A DNA stretch of 42,841 nucleotides from Deltaproteobacteria bacterium (GTDB lineage Bacteria; Myxococcota; JACPTQ01), in NCBI GenBank assembly GCA_016192705.1, contig JACPTQ010000084.1:1-42841 (forward strand), given 5' to 3'. A model generated the notes under the pieces. It was not told the origin of the DNA and did not search any database. It saw only the letters and a list, made by a program, of their open reading frames with translations. This document shows, piece after piece, positions 32,588 to 40,979 of this stretch. The translations under genes were made by a program, and so were the position numbers. Positions within the stretch are counted from its first letter, which is position 1. Every line of letters starts with the position of its first letter.

Positions 32588-33508
32588 TTACGGCCGAACG
32601 GACAGCGTCACAAACTGTGTGACGTTCGACGAGCCGCGTCGATACTGCACCCAAAGGCGGTAAATACCGGGCGACGGGAAGTTGATGTCGAACGAGAGCA
32701 TCCCGTTGGTGGCTGTCGCCGCGCCACTGGTGCTGCCGCCGTGACCGCCATGGCCTCCGTGGCCACCGCCGCCACTTCCAGCGCTGCCCATATCGTGCCC
32801 ATGCCGAAAAACGCTCCCCTGCGCATTCGCCTTGATCGCAATGATATGCGCCTTGGCGCCGAGGAACGTGCCTAAGTTGGTGGCAAGCGCGCCCGTCTGC
32901 GCGTCGTGCACCATGAACTGCACCTTCTGCGCGCCAACGCGATACCCGCCGCTTGGCGCCTGGCCCATCAGCATATTCTTGCCGTTCACCACCATCGACG
33001 AGGTGTCGGCGGCGATCGGCGTTGGTGCGCGCGTCGTGTCGCCCGAAATCTTGAGGTCGAATTTCAGCGTTCGCAGCGCAGCGCCGGTCGGCTTGAACTG
33101 CGCGAACAAATGATAGTCGTCTCCCTTCGCGGCCGGCGTCCAACTCACGGAGAATCGGCCCTTCCCGTTGTGGGTCGGATGAATGTGCGTGAAATACGAC
33201 AGATCGCGCGCGACGATGATGAGGTGAAAAAGCTTCGTGTGCTCGACGTCGTACTTCGTGACCGCTGCGCCCGCCGCGTCGCGAACATCGAAACGAACCG
33301 TTCCTCGTTTTCCGGCTCGCAGCGATGTCGACGTACCGAGCGTGACCCGAATCGCGCCCGCGTGGTCGGCCTTGTCGTCTGAAGCACTCGCTTCCGTTGC
33401 GACGTCGAACACGTTCTCTTCGTCGATGTCGCCACCCATATCCGACGGGCCGCAGGCGAAAGGAAGCGCACCCGACAGAACAACGAAAACCAATCCTCGC
33501 TTAATCAA
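32588..33508 (-). CDS. His/Gly-rich lipoprotein with two beta domains
   Basis: This 306-residue lipoprotein has a signal peptide ending LPFAC. The first domain contains KLFHLIIVARDLSYFTHIHP, a His-rich pattern found in secreted proteins linked to copper or other metals (family memory, not verified). The second domain repeats the theme (AHIIAIKANAQGSVFRHGHD). Before the last strands is GGGGHGGHGGHGG, a potential metal-binding linker. TTG is the start, with GGGAGG five bases upstream. It is the third gene of a minus-strand block of exported proteins. Metal binding is inference. Confidence 0.75.
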   Translation of the reverse strand: MIKRGLVFVVLSGALPFACGPSDMGGDIDEENVFDVATEASASDDKADHAGAIRVTLGTSTSLRAGKRGTVRFDVRDAAGAAVTKYDVEHTKLFHLIIVARDLSYFTHIHPTHNGKGRFSVSWTPAAKGDDYHLFAQFKPTGAALRTLKFDLKISGDTTRAPTPIAADTSSMVVNGKNMLMGQAPSGGYRVGAQKVQFMVHDAQTGALATNLGTFLGAKAHIIAIKANAQGSVFRHGHDMGSAGSGGGGHGGHGGHGGSTSGAATATNGMLSFDINFPSPGIYRLWVQYRRGSSNVTQFVTLSVRP

Positions 33509-33598
33509 TTTGACCTCCCGAATCCTGCATATTTGATTATGTGGAGTCGAGCACTCTACGATAAACGCGGGTGCGGCGTCAATCGTTTTCTCGTTGTG

Positions 33599-34327
33599 TT
33601 ACTTCGGCGAGCGGTGCATGAGAGCAAGGCGCCGCGCCGCTTTCGACTTGGCGAGAGCAACGGCCAGCGTCGAAGCCGTGAACGCTTTCGTTCGTGCGGG
33701 GTCGAGCTTCGTGAAAAGCGCCATAGCACGCGGATTCTGCGCGATCTCCGTGGGCGTCAGCGTCCCATCTCGATTTCCATCGAGCGCTTTGACGATTCGC
33801 GCCGCACGCGCCCGTTCGCCGCGGTAACGTCCAAGCGCGACAACCTCGGCGACATCATCGCGCGTGATGAATCCGCGCCCGTTCGCATCGTAAGACGCCC
33901 ACGCCTTCGGTGTCCCGCGAAAATCCGACGCCACGATTCTCCCGCCGCGCACGGTTCCAGTCGACGCAAACAGCAGATCGGCATTGGCCCGAACTGGTCG
34001 ACGCGGCGCCGTCCACAACGCGCGCTGAACCGCCACCGCCGCGCGCACCTCGTTCGTACGGCGGTCGAAGTGTGTGATATTGGCGTTTCCCGCTGCGTCG
34101 AAAAACACGCGCCCTGCCTTTGCAGCCGCCGCCAAAATCGCGGCCCGCGTGGCCGTGTCCGCACCCGCGCCCGCATCCGCTCCCGCAACCGCAACCGCCC
34201 CCGCAACCGCATCCGGCGCAGCCACCGCCTCACGCGCCGTCGCGAAATCCTCGACGCCACATCGCACCGCGGCAACCACTCCCAAAAGCCCAACCACAAC
34301 ACGTTGCTTCCCAATATTTCGATTCAT
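33599..34327 (-). CDS. Exported EF-hand protein
   Basis: This 242-residue protein has an N-terminal export signal (VVVGLLGVVAAVRC; the Arg before Cys makes lipidation doubtful). A low-complexity Ala/Val/Gly stretch (AVAVAGADAGAGADTA) is encoded by a hexanucleotide repeat near 34158-34220. Two EF-hand loops follow, DANGRGFITRDD and DGNRDGTLTPTE, so calcium binding is likely. The start ATG follows GAGGAGG. It begins 28 bases after the stop of the large PA14-like protease gene, which suggests co-expression. Confidence 0.8.
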   Translation of the reverse strand: MNRNIGKQRVVVGLLGVVAAVRCGVEDFATAREAVAAPDAVAGAVAVAGADAGAGADTATRAAILAAAAKAGRVFFDAAGNANITHFDRRTNEVRAAVAVQRALWTAPRRPVRANADLLFASTGTVRGGRIVASDFRGTPKAWASYDANGRGFITRDDVAEVVALGRYRGERARAARIVKALDGNRDGTLTPTEIAQNPRAMALFTKLDPARTKAFTASTLAVALAKSKAARRLALMHRSPK

Positions 34328-34355
34328 TTCCAACCTCCTCTTTCCATTCAGTCGC

Positions 34356-37226
34356 TTAGTCCAAATTCTCAAACTGAAACTTCACGAGCGCCCGCACCGC
34401 GCTCCTCCTGAAGTCGTGCGGATTCGGCGTCCGACCGAGCTTCGTCACCATCTCGCCGAGCGCCTTCATCTCGTCCTCCGCCTCGGCGCTGTAGTACGAC
34501 ATCTCATCCTCTTCCCACCACGACGGGTCGATAATCCACGCCATGAGCGTCTCCCACGTCGACGTGTCGCCCTGCCCCGAGGACCACCAACTGGCCCCCG
34601 AGTTCGGATTGTGATTCAGCGTTGTGCAAAGGTCGGCGTGATTCTCGGCCATCAGTGTCGCGGGACAAAGGTCGACACTCGATTTCTTGGGGTTGGGGTC
34701 GTCGTGGTACTCATCCTTTAGGTCGGGAAAGTCGTGCATCCACTCGTGCGCGTAAGTCGACCCCGTCCGAACGAAATGTTTTTCGACGGAAGACCATTTG
34801 GGCTCCAGAACACTTAAATTGTTTTTGTCCTGGCAGTATTCGACCAGCATTCCGAGGTAGAGCGAAACGTCGATACCACAAATCGCGCGTTCAAACTCAT
34901 TATAGAACGTGACATCGGTGTCCCCATTCGACTCCTTGGCGTAAATGACTTTGCCAAGCCGCACGTATCCGTCGGTCGCCGCGTAAATCGATTCGGCCGC
35001 GTCAAGGAACATCTCCTTCATCTGCCGTTCGCGCATCGTCCAGTTGTCGGCGCCACCCCAATCGAACTCATCGCTTCCATCGCCGTCGTCGAAGTCGACT
35101 TCGATGTCCTGGATAACAAGCACGCGATTCACCATAAGCGTGTAGGCGCCCTGTGCGCCGTCGAGACCGCGCACGCGCACCGTGTACTTTTTCCCCTTCT
35201 TCAGGCTGAACGACATGATTTGGCTATCGCGCCTTTGCGCTGTCGGGTCGTTTCCGCACGTCGAACCTTCGGCGACCTTCGGGCAACCCGCGTCTGCGTC
35301 AGAGTCGCAGTAACCAAGCCCCATGTTCGCGCCGTTGACGATCTTTAGGCCCGCGCCTTCCCACGCGGCGATTTCGATCTTTTTTTCAGCGGGACCACGC
35401 ACATAAAAGTCATGCAGGCCATCGGTTTCCGGCTCGACCACAAAGTAATCGTTCTTGCCCGGCGCGACGATTCCGTACCACTCGCGGTTTGTCGCTTCGA
35501 GGTTCGCCGCGGAAAGCGGCAAGTCGGTGCGCCGCTGAATCTCAACTTCGCCGATGCTGAATCCGCCGCTCCAAATCGCGAACTTGACGTTCGTCGTGTT
35601 CAGCGACCACGAAATTTCGCTCGCGTAAAACCACGGCGTCCAACCACCCGGCAGAAGTTTTGCTTTCTCGGTAAATAATTCGGTGCTCGTCGGTGTGCTG
35701 ATGAAAAGCTGTGCCGCTCCCGTGCCGTCGACCCCCTGCAAATTCAGCTTGTCGAACCTAAACCGCACGCGCCCGACGTCGTGCCCCGCGAAGAATCGCC
35801 ACGTGTAGTTGATCTTGTGGGGCAAATGCCCCGTGTTGTCAGCGTTGACGTCGCTTCCGTCGGTGAACTTCTTTTGTATCCACGGATTAACGTTCGCGAG
35901 CATCGGGTCCGAGCTCCACTTCGGCGCGACGGCGAACGATTCAACGCACGCCCAGACACACGTTCCGCCGCAATCGACGCCCGTTTCGTTGCCATTTTTG
36001 TCGCCATCGAAGCACGTCTCAAGTTTCACCATTTGCGTCACGACTTTGGGTGCACCCGCGAGCGGATGCACTTCGGCGCGAAGTTTCACCGCTGTCGCGC
36101 CTGGATAACCGGCGGACTGTTCGAACTTGCATTCACCCGTCGCACCGGCGCAGCTCTTCACGAGCGCGCTGTTCGCAAAGATGAGGCGTTTCGCGATGCC
36201 AACGCACGCGGCGCCGTCGACCTTCGCAAAAAAAGGCTTGTGGCTATCTTGACCCGAGGGTGACGCCGCAAGCGAAGCTGTGACAACGTTTCCGGGGCAC
36301 GCCGTCTCGCCAACTTTGATAAACGACGCCGCATTCACGCCATTCCAATATTCGACGCGCACCTCTCGCGTGCCGCCGGTCGCCGCGAAGTATCCTTTCG
36401 TCACCTCGCCCGCCGTCGCACCGCTCCACCAATTCAATACCGTTGCGTCGCCAACTTTGACGCGCACGCCATCGTTCGCCTTCACCGTGAACTTCGTCGC
36501 ATCACCCGCGGTCATCGAGACGACCTTGGTCCAGCGTGCCGACCAATTCGTCGCGGGAAGGCCCGCCGCAGCCGAAGCGCCGTTCCAATCGAAATCGATC
36601 GCCGCATCGCATCGCTCGAACACCGGCTCGCCAGCGAGGCTCGTCCCCTTAAAGAAAGCCGCCTTCCACTCGCCCGACTTACATTTTGGTTCGAGCTTCT
36701 TGAAAGCAAACGCCGCGTAGCCGGGCGCTTCGACGCCGGTGTAATCGATCGTCACGGCGCGCGTCCCCTGCTTCACTGGAAACGAAATTGCGCCTCCGAC
36801 GCTGCTGCCCGGATTCCCGTACGCTGATTCGGCGTTCTTAAAAAGAAAAGCGACCGGCGCACCATCAACCTTTATGAGCCCCTTGCCCTTGAACGCGACG
36901 TCGGCCTTCGCGATCCCGTCGTTCGCGAATTTCATCGTCGTGCTGTAGCGCACCGAAAATGCGTCGGGCTTAACGCCCGCGGGCACCGCCTTCGCCGCAT
37001 AGTCGCGCGCGAGCGGATCGAAAAGGCACTCCGATGCGACAAGAGTTCCGCCCGGAGACGCCGAATTATAATAGTCGGCTCGCCACGCGCTCGTGAGCGC
37101 CCAGCAAATGCTTGTCGGGACATAGATCGACGCCGGTGCCGCGCCTGGCGAAAACGATTGCGCGCTTGAAAGCGCCGCCCAAAGAAAAGTGACCGCTGAC
37201 GAAAATATAAAAATCACGCGACTCAT
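34356..37226 (-). CDS. Large exported PA14-like protein with C-terminal zincin motif
   Basis: This 956-residue protein has a signal peptide (MSRVIFIFSSAVTFLWAALS then SAQ). Two PA14-like beta domains follow (WRADYYNSASPGG and WKAAFFKGTSLAGEPVFERC). Next is a Cys motif CFDGDKNGNETGVDCGGTC typical of Myxococcota. Then come a beta-sandwich region and a pre-peptidase-like domain (KKGKKYTVRVRGLDGAQGAY). The last third contains HEWMHDFPDLKDEY (residues 827-840), a HExxH zinc motif with Asp-Glu at the spacing seen in CLCA-type metallopeptidases. GGGAGG precedes the start. Probably a secreted metalloprotease; the substrate is unknown. Confidence 0.82.
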   Translation of the reverse strand: MSRVIFIFSSAVTFLWAALSSAQSFSPGAAPASIYVPTSICWALTSAWRADYYNSASPGGTLVASECLFDPLARDYAAKAVPAGVKPDAFSVRYSTTMKFANDGIAKADVAFKGKGLIKVDGAPVAFLFKNAESAYGNPGSSVGGAISFPVKQGTRAVTIDYTGVEAPGYAAFAFKKLEPKCKSGEWKAAFFKGTSLAGEPVFERCDAAIDFDWNGASAAAGLPATNWSARWTKVVSMTAGDATKFTVKANDGVRVKVGDATVLNWWSGATAGEVTKGYFAATGGTREVRVEYWNGVNAASFIKVGETACPGNVVTASLAASPSGQDSHKPFFAKVDGAACVGIAKRLIFANSALVKSCAGATGECKFEQSAGYPGATAVKLRAEVHPLAGAPKVVTQMVKLETCFDGDKNGNETGVDCGGTCVWACVESFAVAPKWSSDPMLANVNPWIQKKFTDGSDVNADNTGHLPHKINYTWRFFAGHDVGRVRFRFDKLNLQGVDGTGAAQLFISTPTSTELFTEKAKLLPGGWTPWFYASEISWSLNTTNVKFAIWSGGFSIGEVEIQRRTDLPLSAANLEATNREWYGIVAPGKNDYFVVEPETDGLHDFYVRGPAEKKIEIAAWEGAGLKIVNGANMGLGYCDSDADAGCPKVAEGSTCGNDPTAQRRDSQIMSFSLKKGKKYTVRVRGLDGAQGAYTLMVNRVLVIQDIEVDFDDGDGSDEFDWGGADNWTMRERQMKEMFLDAAESIYAATDGYVRLGKVIYAKESNGDTDVTFYNEFERAICGIDVSLYLGMLVEYCQDKNNLSVLEPKWSSVEKHFVRTGSTYAHEWMHDFPDLKDEYHDDPNPKKSSVDLCPATLMAENHADLCTTLNHNPNSGASWWSSGQGDTSTWETLMAWIIDPSWWEEDEMSYYSAEAEDEMKALGEMVTKLGRTPNPHDFRRSAVRALVKFQFENLD

Positions 37227-37348
37227 TTCAAAGCCTCCCGTGTATGTACCTACCGAGAGAGCAACCCCCGCGCCGGGGAAGAATTCGCCGCTTTCCCTCA
37301 ACTTTCCAGGGGAAGTCGGCGCTCGTTAACGCGAGAATGGCAAAGGTT

Positions 37349-37366
37349 GTCGCAGGAACCTGCGAC
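37349..37366. promoter_or_regulatory. Perfect palindrome between divergent protease genes
   Basis: GTCGCAGG and CCTGCGAC are perfect 8-base arms around AA. It lies in the 199-base gap between the zincin-motif gene and the divergent subtilisin-like gene, so one regulator could control both. No clear -10 or -35 pair is visible on either side. Confidence 0.45.
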
Positions 37367-37425
37367 GCCTCACCCCGTCGACGCGCTGAGTTGTCCACCG
37401 CGCTTCCGACTGGCACACTCATAAT

Positions 37426-39519
37426 GTGGATTCACGCGTTCCAATAAAACGCGCGCTTGTCTTGCTCTTCGCATTCGCGTGTACGAAAGGTGGCTCCGCC
37501 GGCAGTTCGGTCGTTTGTAATTCCGACGCCGGCGACGTTGCGAGTGGCGGAACCTGCATCCCCGCAACCTACGCCGAGGCCGACATGCAGCCCCTCACAA
37601 ACGCGACGCTCGATACCGACGCCGACGCCGGCATCACCTACGTTCGCGGCCAGCTCATCGTTGCGCTCAAGGACGCAGGCACCTCGCGCAACTCGGCGGT
37701 CGCGTTTTTCGCCGCGCGCGGCGGCACCGTCAACGGCTCGCATCCGCAGGCTGGCATCTACCGCGTCTCGTTCCCAGCCGCGACAACATCTGCGCTCCTT
37801 TCGGCCGCGCAATCGACGCTCGCCTCCGACCCGGCCGTCGAATTCTCCATTCGCGACGCCCTCGACGTCGACGTCACAGATGCGACCGACGCGAGCGTTC
37901 GCCCGCCCGACCGCGACCTCGACCTCCTTTACTTCCAATACCTGCTCACCGGAAAAACTGGAAACCTTTGGGCCTACACAAAAACGCAGATCTACGAAGC
38001 GTGGGACGCAATCTACGCGGCAAACCCATACCTCACAAAGGTTGTCGTCGGCGTCATCGACACCTACGTCGAAAAGAGCCCAACGTTTTCGACGCTGCCG
38101 TTTGCCGGTGCGACCGATTTTCGCCAGGGGTTTGGATTCGACACCTCCACGACGCCCACGCACGGAACCAACGTGGCATCCGTGATCGGCGCGCCCAGCG
38201 ACGCACGAGGAATGAATGGAATCCTCGCGGGCCTCGCGTGCGTCAACTACGACCTCGCGCCGATGGCGGCAATCGCAAAGTTCAATGCCGCGCAAGATGC
38301 GGGCGTCGGGTCTGTCTTCAGCACGAAGCTCGGCGCGATTATCGCCGCGGTCAAGGCGGGCGCGCGCGTCGTCAATATGTCTTACGGCGGCTACGCAACG
38401 GGCTCCGAATTTGACTATCGCCTCCGCCTTTATCGCGCGCAGTTTCAGCTCGCCCCACGCGTGCTCTTCGTCGCGGCCGCCGGCAACGAGAATCGCGACA
38501 CCGCGCTTCACCTCCCCGCGGCCGTCGCCGCCTCTGGGTATCGGTACGACGGCGGGCAAGTCCCGAACATCATGAGCGTCGCCGCGACCGACAAAAACGA
38601 TCTGCGATCGACCTGGTCGGGCGGCGGCGGTTCAAACTACCTCGCAAACCCCGCCGACCACGCGGTGACGATCGCCGCACCGGGAAGCGACGTCCTCGTC
38701 ACCGAACCCAACGGGGATCTCATTTTGAACGACGGGACATCGTTTGCCGCGCCGATGGTCAGCGGCGTCGCCGCGCTCCTTTTCGCCATCGACCCAGACT
38801 TAACAGGCAAACAGGTGCGGGACATTTTGGTCGATGCGGGCGATGCGATCGCGGTCGACGCGATGCCCGATCGACGCTTGAACGCGAAGCGGGCGGTCGA
38901 TCTGGTGCTCGCGGCGGTCCCGACCGTTCGCCGTGGCGCGGGGAATTGCCGCGCGCCCGATGAAGTCGACTCGGGTTCGACGCCGACGGGCGAGGGGATC
39001 GACTGTCTCTTCCCACCGAAGAAGACGTGTACCTACTGCGTTTCGAGCGCGGCTCTCAATTTAAGCCTCCCGTGGCTTAGCCCGTTGACGTCCGTCGCGG
39101 TCAATAACGCCAAGGGGACGATTAAATTTTGGCCGACGAGCAACTACTACCCGATGGACATGAGTCTGCAGAGCCCGCAATCGGTCGTACCGACCGGCAA
39201 CGTGAGTTGGGTCGCGCAAAAGTCGAGCTGGAGCTCGACGACGACATCTGTTGTCGACAACGAGCCGTCGGTGACAACGACGTTTCAGTTCTGCGCGACC
39301 GCGTCGGGTGACGCGGGAACGTTCCAATCGTGCGGCGATATTAAGTCGGCGAATTTCAGCGCGAACTTGAGCGCCGACGGAAAGAGCGTCACCGCGTCGC
39401 TCAGCTTCACGGGCACAAAGAGTGCGCTCGTCGCGTACGACAATGCCGACGCCGGCTCTGGTTCTGGAAACACAACGTTCACGGGAACGCTCGCGCCCGA
39501 CAGCGGCGTTTGCCCCTAA
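37426..39519 (+). CDS. Subtilisin-like (S8) serine protease lipoprotein
   Basis: This 697-residue protein has a lipobox LLFAFAC, so it is probably surface- or periplasm-anchored. An I9-like propeptide region follows (RGQLIVALKDAGTSRNSAVA). The catalytic triad is D212 (VVVGVIDTYVE), H246 (THGTNVASVIG) and S439 (GTSFAAPMVSGVAAL). An oxyanion Asn candidate is in AAAGNEN. The C-terminal 200 residues are a Ser/Thr-rich beta region with several cysteines. GTG is the start. It is divergent from the zincin-motif gene and followed by a periodic hairpin. Confidence 0.9.
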   Translation: MDSRVPIKRALVLLFAFACTKGGSAGSSVVCNSDAGDVASGGTCIPATYAEADMQPLTNATLDTDADAGITYVRGQLIVALKDAGTSRNSAVAFFAARGGTVNGSHPQAGIYRVSFPAATTSALLSAAQSTLASDPAVEFSIRDALDVDVTDATDASVRPPDRDLDLLYFQYLLTGKTGNLWAYTKTQIYEAWDAIYAANPYLTKVVVGVIDTYVEKSPTFSTLPFAGATDFRQGFGFDTSTTPTHGTNVASVIGAPSDARGMNGILAGLACVNYDLAPMAAIAKFNAAQDAGVGSVFSTKLGAIIAAVKAGARVVNMSYGGYATGSEFDYRLRLYRAQFQLAPRVLFVAAAGNENRDTALHLPAAVAASGYRYDGGQVPNIMSVAATDKNDLRSTWSGGGGSNYLANPADHAVTIAAPGSDVLVTEPNGDLILNDGTSFAAPMVSGVAALLFAIDPDLTGKQVRDILVDAGDAIAVDAMPDRRLNAKRAVDLVLAAVPTVRRGAGNCRAPDEVDSGSTPTGEGIDCLFPPKKTCTYCVSSAALNLSLPWLSPLTSVAVNNAKGTIKFWPTSNYYPMDMSLQSPQSVVPTGNVSWVAQKSSWSSTTTSVVDNEPSVTTTFQFCATASGDAGTFQSCGDIKSANFSANLSADGKSVTASLSFTGTKSALVAYDNADAGSGSGNTTFTGTLAPDSGVCP

Positions 39520-39520
39520 G

Positions 39521-39567
39521 CAGGAACACAGGAAAACAGGAACCATTCCTGCCTTCCTGCCTTCCTG
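39521..39567. repeat. Periodic CAGGAANN hairpin after protease stop
   Basis: CAGGAACACAGGAAAACAGG (39521-39540, then AA) and TTCCTGCCTTCCTGCCTTCC (39546-39565, then TG) form 22-base arms with 4 mismatches and a 3-base loop. Each arm has an 8-base period. It starts one base after the TAA of the protease. It could act as a transcription terminator, although no T-run follows. Confidence 0.6.
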
Positions 39568-39641
39568 ACAAATACTCTTATTCACTGCTGTCCAAGAGTC
39601 GTCGAAAAAAAACCGAGTTGGCGCCGGGAAAAGCAGGGGTA

Positions 39642-39730
39642 CTCGTATTCGTAGTCGTGCGCGTGCTCGTTTTCGTGAACGATTCGCGGGCACGACGACG
39701 ACAACGAGGACGAGGACGAGGAGAAGTACG
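39642..39730. repeat. Six-base-period CGT/ACG hairpin repeat
   Basis: CGT recurs every six bases six times (39644, 39650, 39656, 39662, 39668, 39674). ACG then recurs in the same six-base phase (39692, 39698, 39704, 39710, 39716, 39728). The two blocks are reverse complements at the fixed positions and could fold into a long imperfect hairpin around 39684. No coding function is supported. Confidence 0.6.
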
Positions 39731-39814
39731 ATTGGGATCTCGGCCCGCACTTCTCAAGAGCTATTTTGGACAAGAGTGACGCTTATTCAGATTGGCGATC
39801 AGGCGCAGGGCTCT

Positions 39815-39957
39815 CCCATCCCCCGCGCGCAAGCGTCCATCCCGCCGGTGCCGTCGCCCATCCCGCCCCGGCGACCTCCCATCCCGTTCGGCGTCGCGCC
39901 CATCCCGAGCCGGGCGTCGTCCATCCCGAGTCGGAGGGCTCCCATCCCGGGATGGGA
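39815..39957. repeat. 21-bp minisatellite, seven units
   Basis: CCATCCC-type units start at 39816, 39837, 39858, 39879, 39900, 39921 and 39942, exactly 21 bases apart. The 12-14 bases between the conserved parts vary. The last unit is part of a perfect 18-bp palindrome, TCCCATCCCGGGATGGGA (39940-39957). All three forward frames stay open and would give heptapeptide repeats, but no start or ribosome binding site favours any of them. This lies in the 523-base gene-free gap 39520-40042; the rest of the gap shows nothing else. Confidence 0.75.
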
Positions 39958-40042
39958 AGGTCTCGTGGGCGGAATTACTAAGGAAAATTGCGGATGGGCA
40001 CAGAATTGGGTGCAGCGACGAATGCGTGAGCGGGGGCGGGGA

Positions 40043-40849
40043 TTATCTGTTCGGCGTCGAGGCCGTGACCGGCGCTGTCGTCGCCGCGGTCGTTGCCCCC
40101 GGCGCCACGGCCTTCTTCAGGCGGTTTCGCCGCTTGTTCGCGAGCGCGTAGCGGCTCCGGAACTGCGCGAGCCAGTCGGGGCGGTTTTCGTTTCTAAGGA
40201 CGTAAAGCCCCGCCGCGCGGATTTCATCGACCGCCAAGTTCGTCCACGTGTAAACGCGGTCACGGAGCGCCTTCGCCTCGTCGAGTGTCTTCGCGACGCT
40301 CTCGGTCGCATGCACCTTCAGCACTTCGTCGCTCATCGCGCGCGCGCTCGCGACCTTATCCCAATCAAACCCGATCGCATCAAACGCGGCGCGGTCCGTC
40401 TCGATGAGCGCCGAAACATCCTTCAAATCCTGGGCGCAATCGTAGATTCCCTCGCCCTCGCGGATCGCGGCGATCTTGGTGCGCGCCGACTCGTTGTTGC
40501 GGAAAACGTAACCGCACGTCGCGAGCAGGTCGTCGCGGGTCGAGAAGCAGGTCTCGATGAGCGCCTTTTCGGCGTGCGATCGACCGCGGTCGCGCGTCGC
40601 GAGCCAGCCGGCCTGCGCCTCGGAAAGCGCCGCCGCGCCGTCTTCGGCCTGCCGCAGCCAACGCTCGGCGAACCCGATCGCCACGAACCGCGCCCAGTGG
40701 ATTCGCGCCGCCGAAAGCGTGCCTTGCACTTCGCCGACATACGCGTCGACCGGCATATTCGGCTCACGAACGTTGTCCGCCGGAATCTCCATCGCGTGGT
40801 TTCGTACCGCCTCGAGCTTCGATGCGTTCTTCTGATTCGTTTTCGTCAT
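40043..40849 (-). CDS. Helical protein of unknown function
   Basis: I do not recognise this 268-residue protein. It lacks a signal peptide, is mostly helical and charged (SARIHWARFVAIGFAERWLR, SAEDGAAALSE-like segments) and has an Ala/Thr-rich tail (TTAATTAPVTAST). It may form a helical bundle. The start ATG has a GGGG-rich stretch eight to twelve bases upstream. It is 130 bases downstream of the sugar kinase on the same strand. Codon use matches the neighbours, so it is likely a real gene. Confidence 0.65.
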   Translation of the reverse strand: MTKTNQKNASKLEAVRNHAMEIPADNVREPNMPVDAYVGEVQGTLSAARIHWARFVAIGFAERWLRQAEDGAAALSEAQAGWLATRDRGRSHAEKALIETCFSTRDDLLATCGYVFRNNESARTKIAAIREGEGIYDCAQDLKDVSALIETDRAAFDAIGFDWDKVASARAMSDEVLKVHATESVAKTLDEAKALRDRVYTWTNLAVDEIRAAGLYVLRNENRPDWLAQFRSRYALANKRRNRLKKAVAPGATTAATTAPVTASTPNR

Positions 40850-40979
40850 CTTGACGTCCCCTTTTGATTGGCCGAATGGCCGCTTGAGATCGCCGAGACC
40901 CCCTCGGCGCTCGGCCCGATCTACCCGCGCCAGTTACTCTCGTCAATCCGCTTTCGCGCTTCTGCACTCTGCAGCCGCC

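Noticed and set aside
32376-32663. Small genes inside the MITE
   Set aside because: The frames are defined by the terminal repeats and have no ribosome binding site.
39815-39957. CRISPR array
   Set aside because: The period is only 21 bases, the conserved part is about 8 bases, and no cas gene is in the window. It is a minisatellite.
39766-40151. Heptad-repeat protein encoded by the minisatellite
   Set aside because: All frames are open because the period is a multiple of three; no start site or codon bias selects one.
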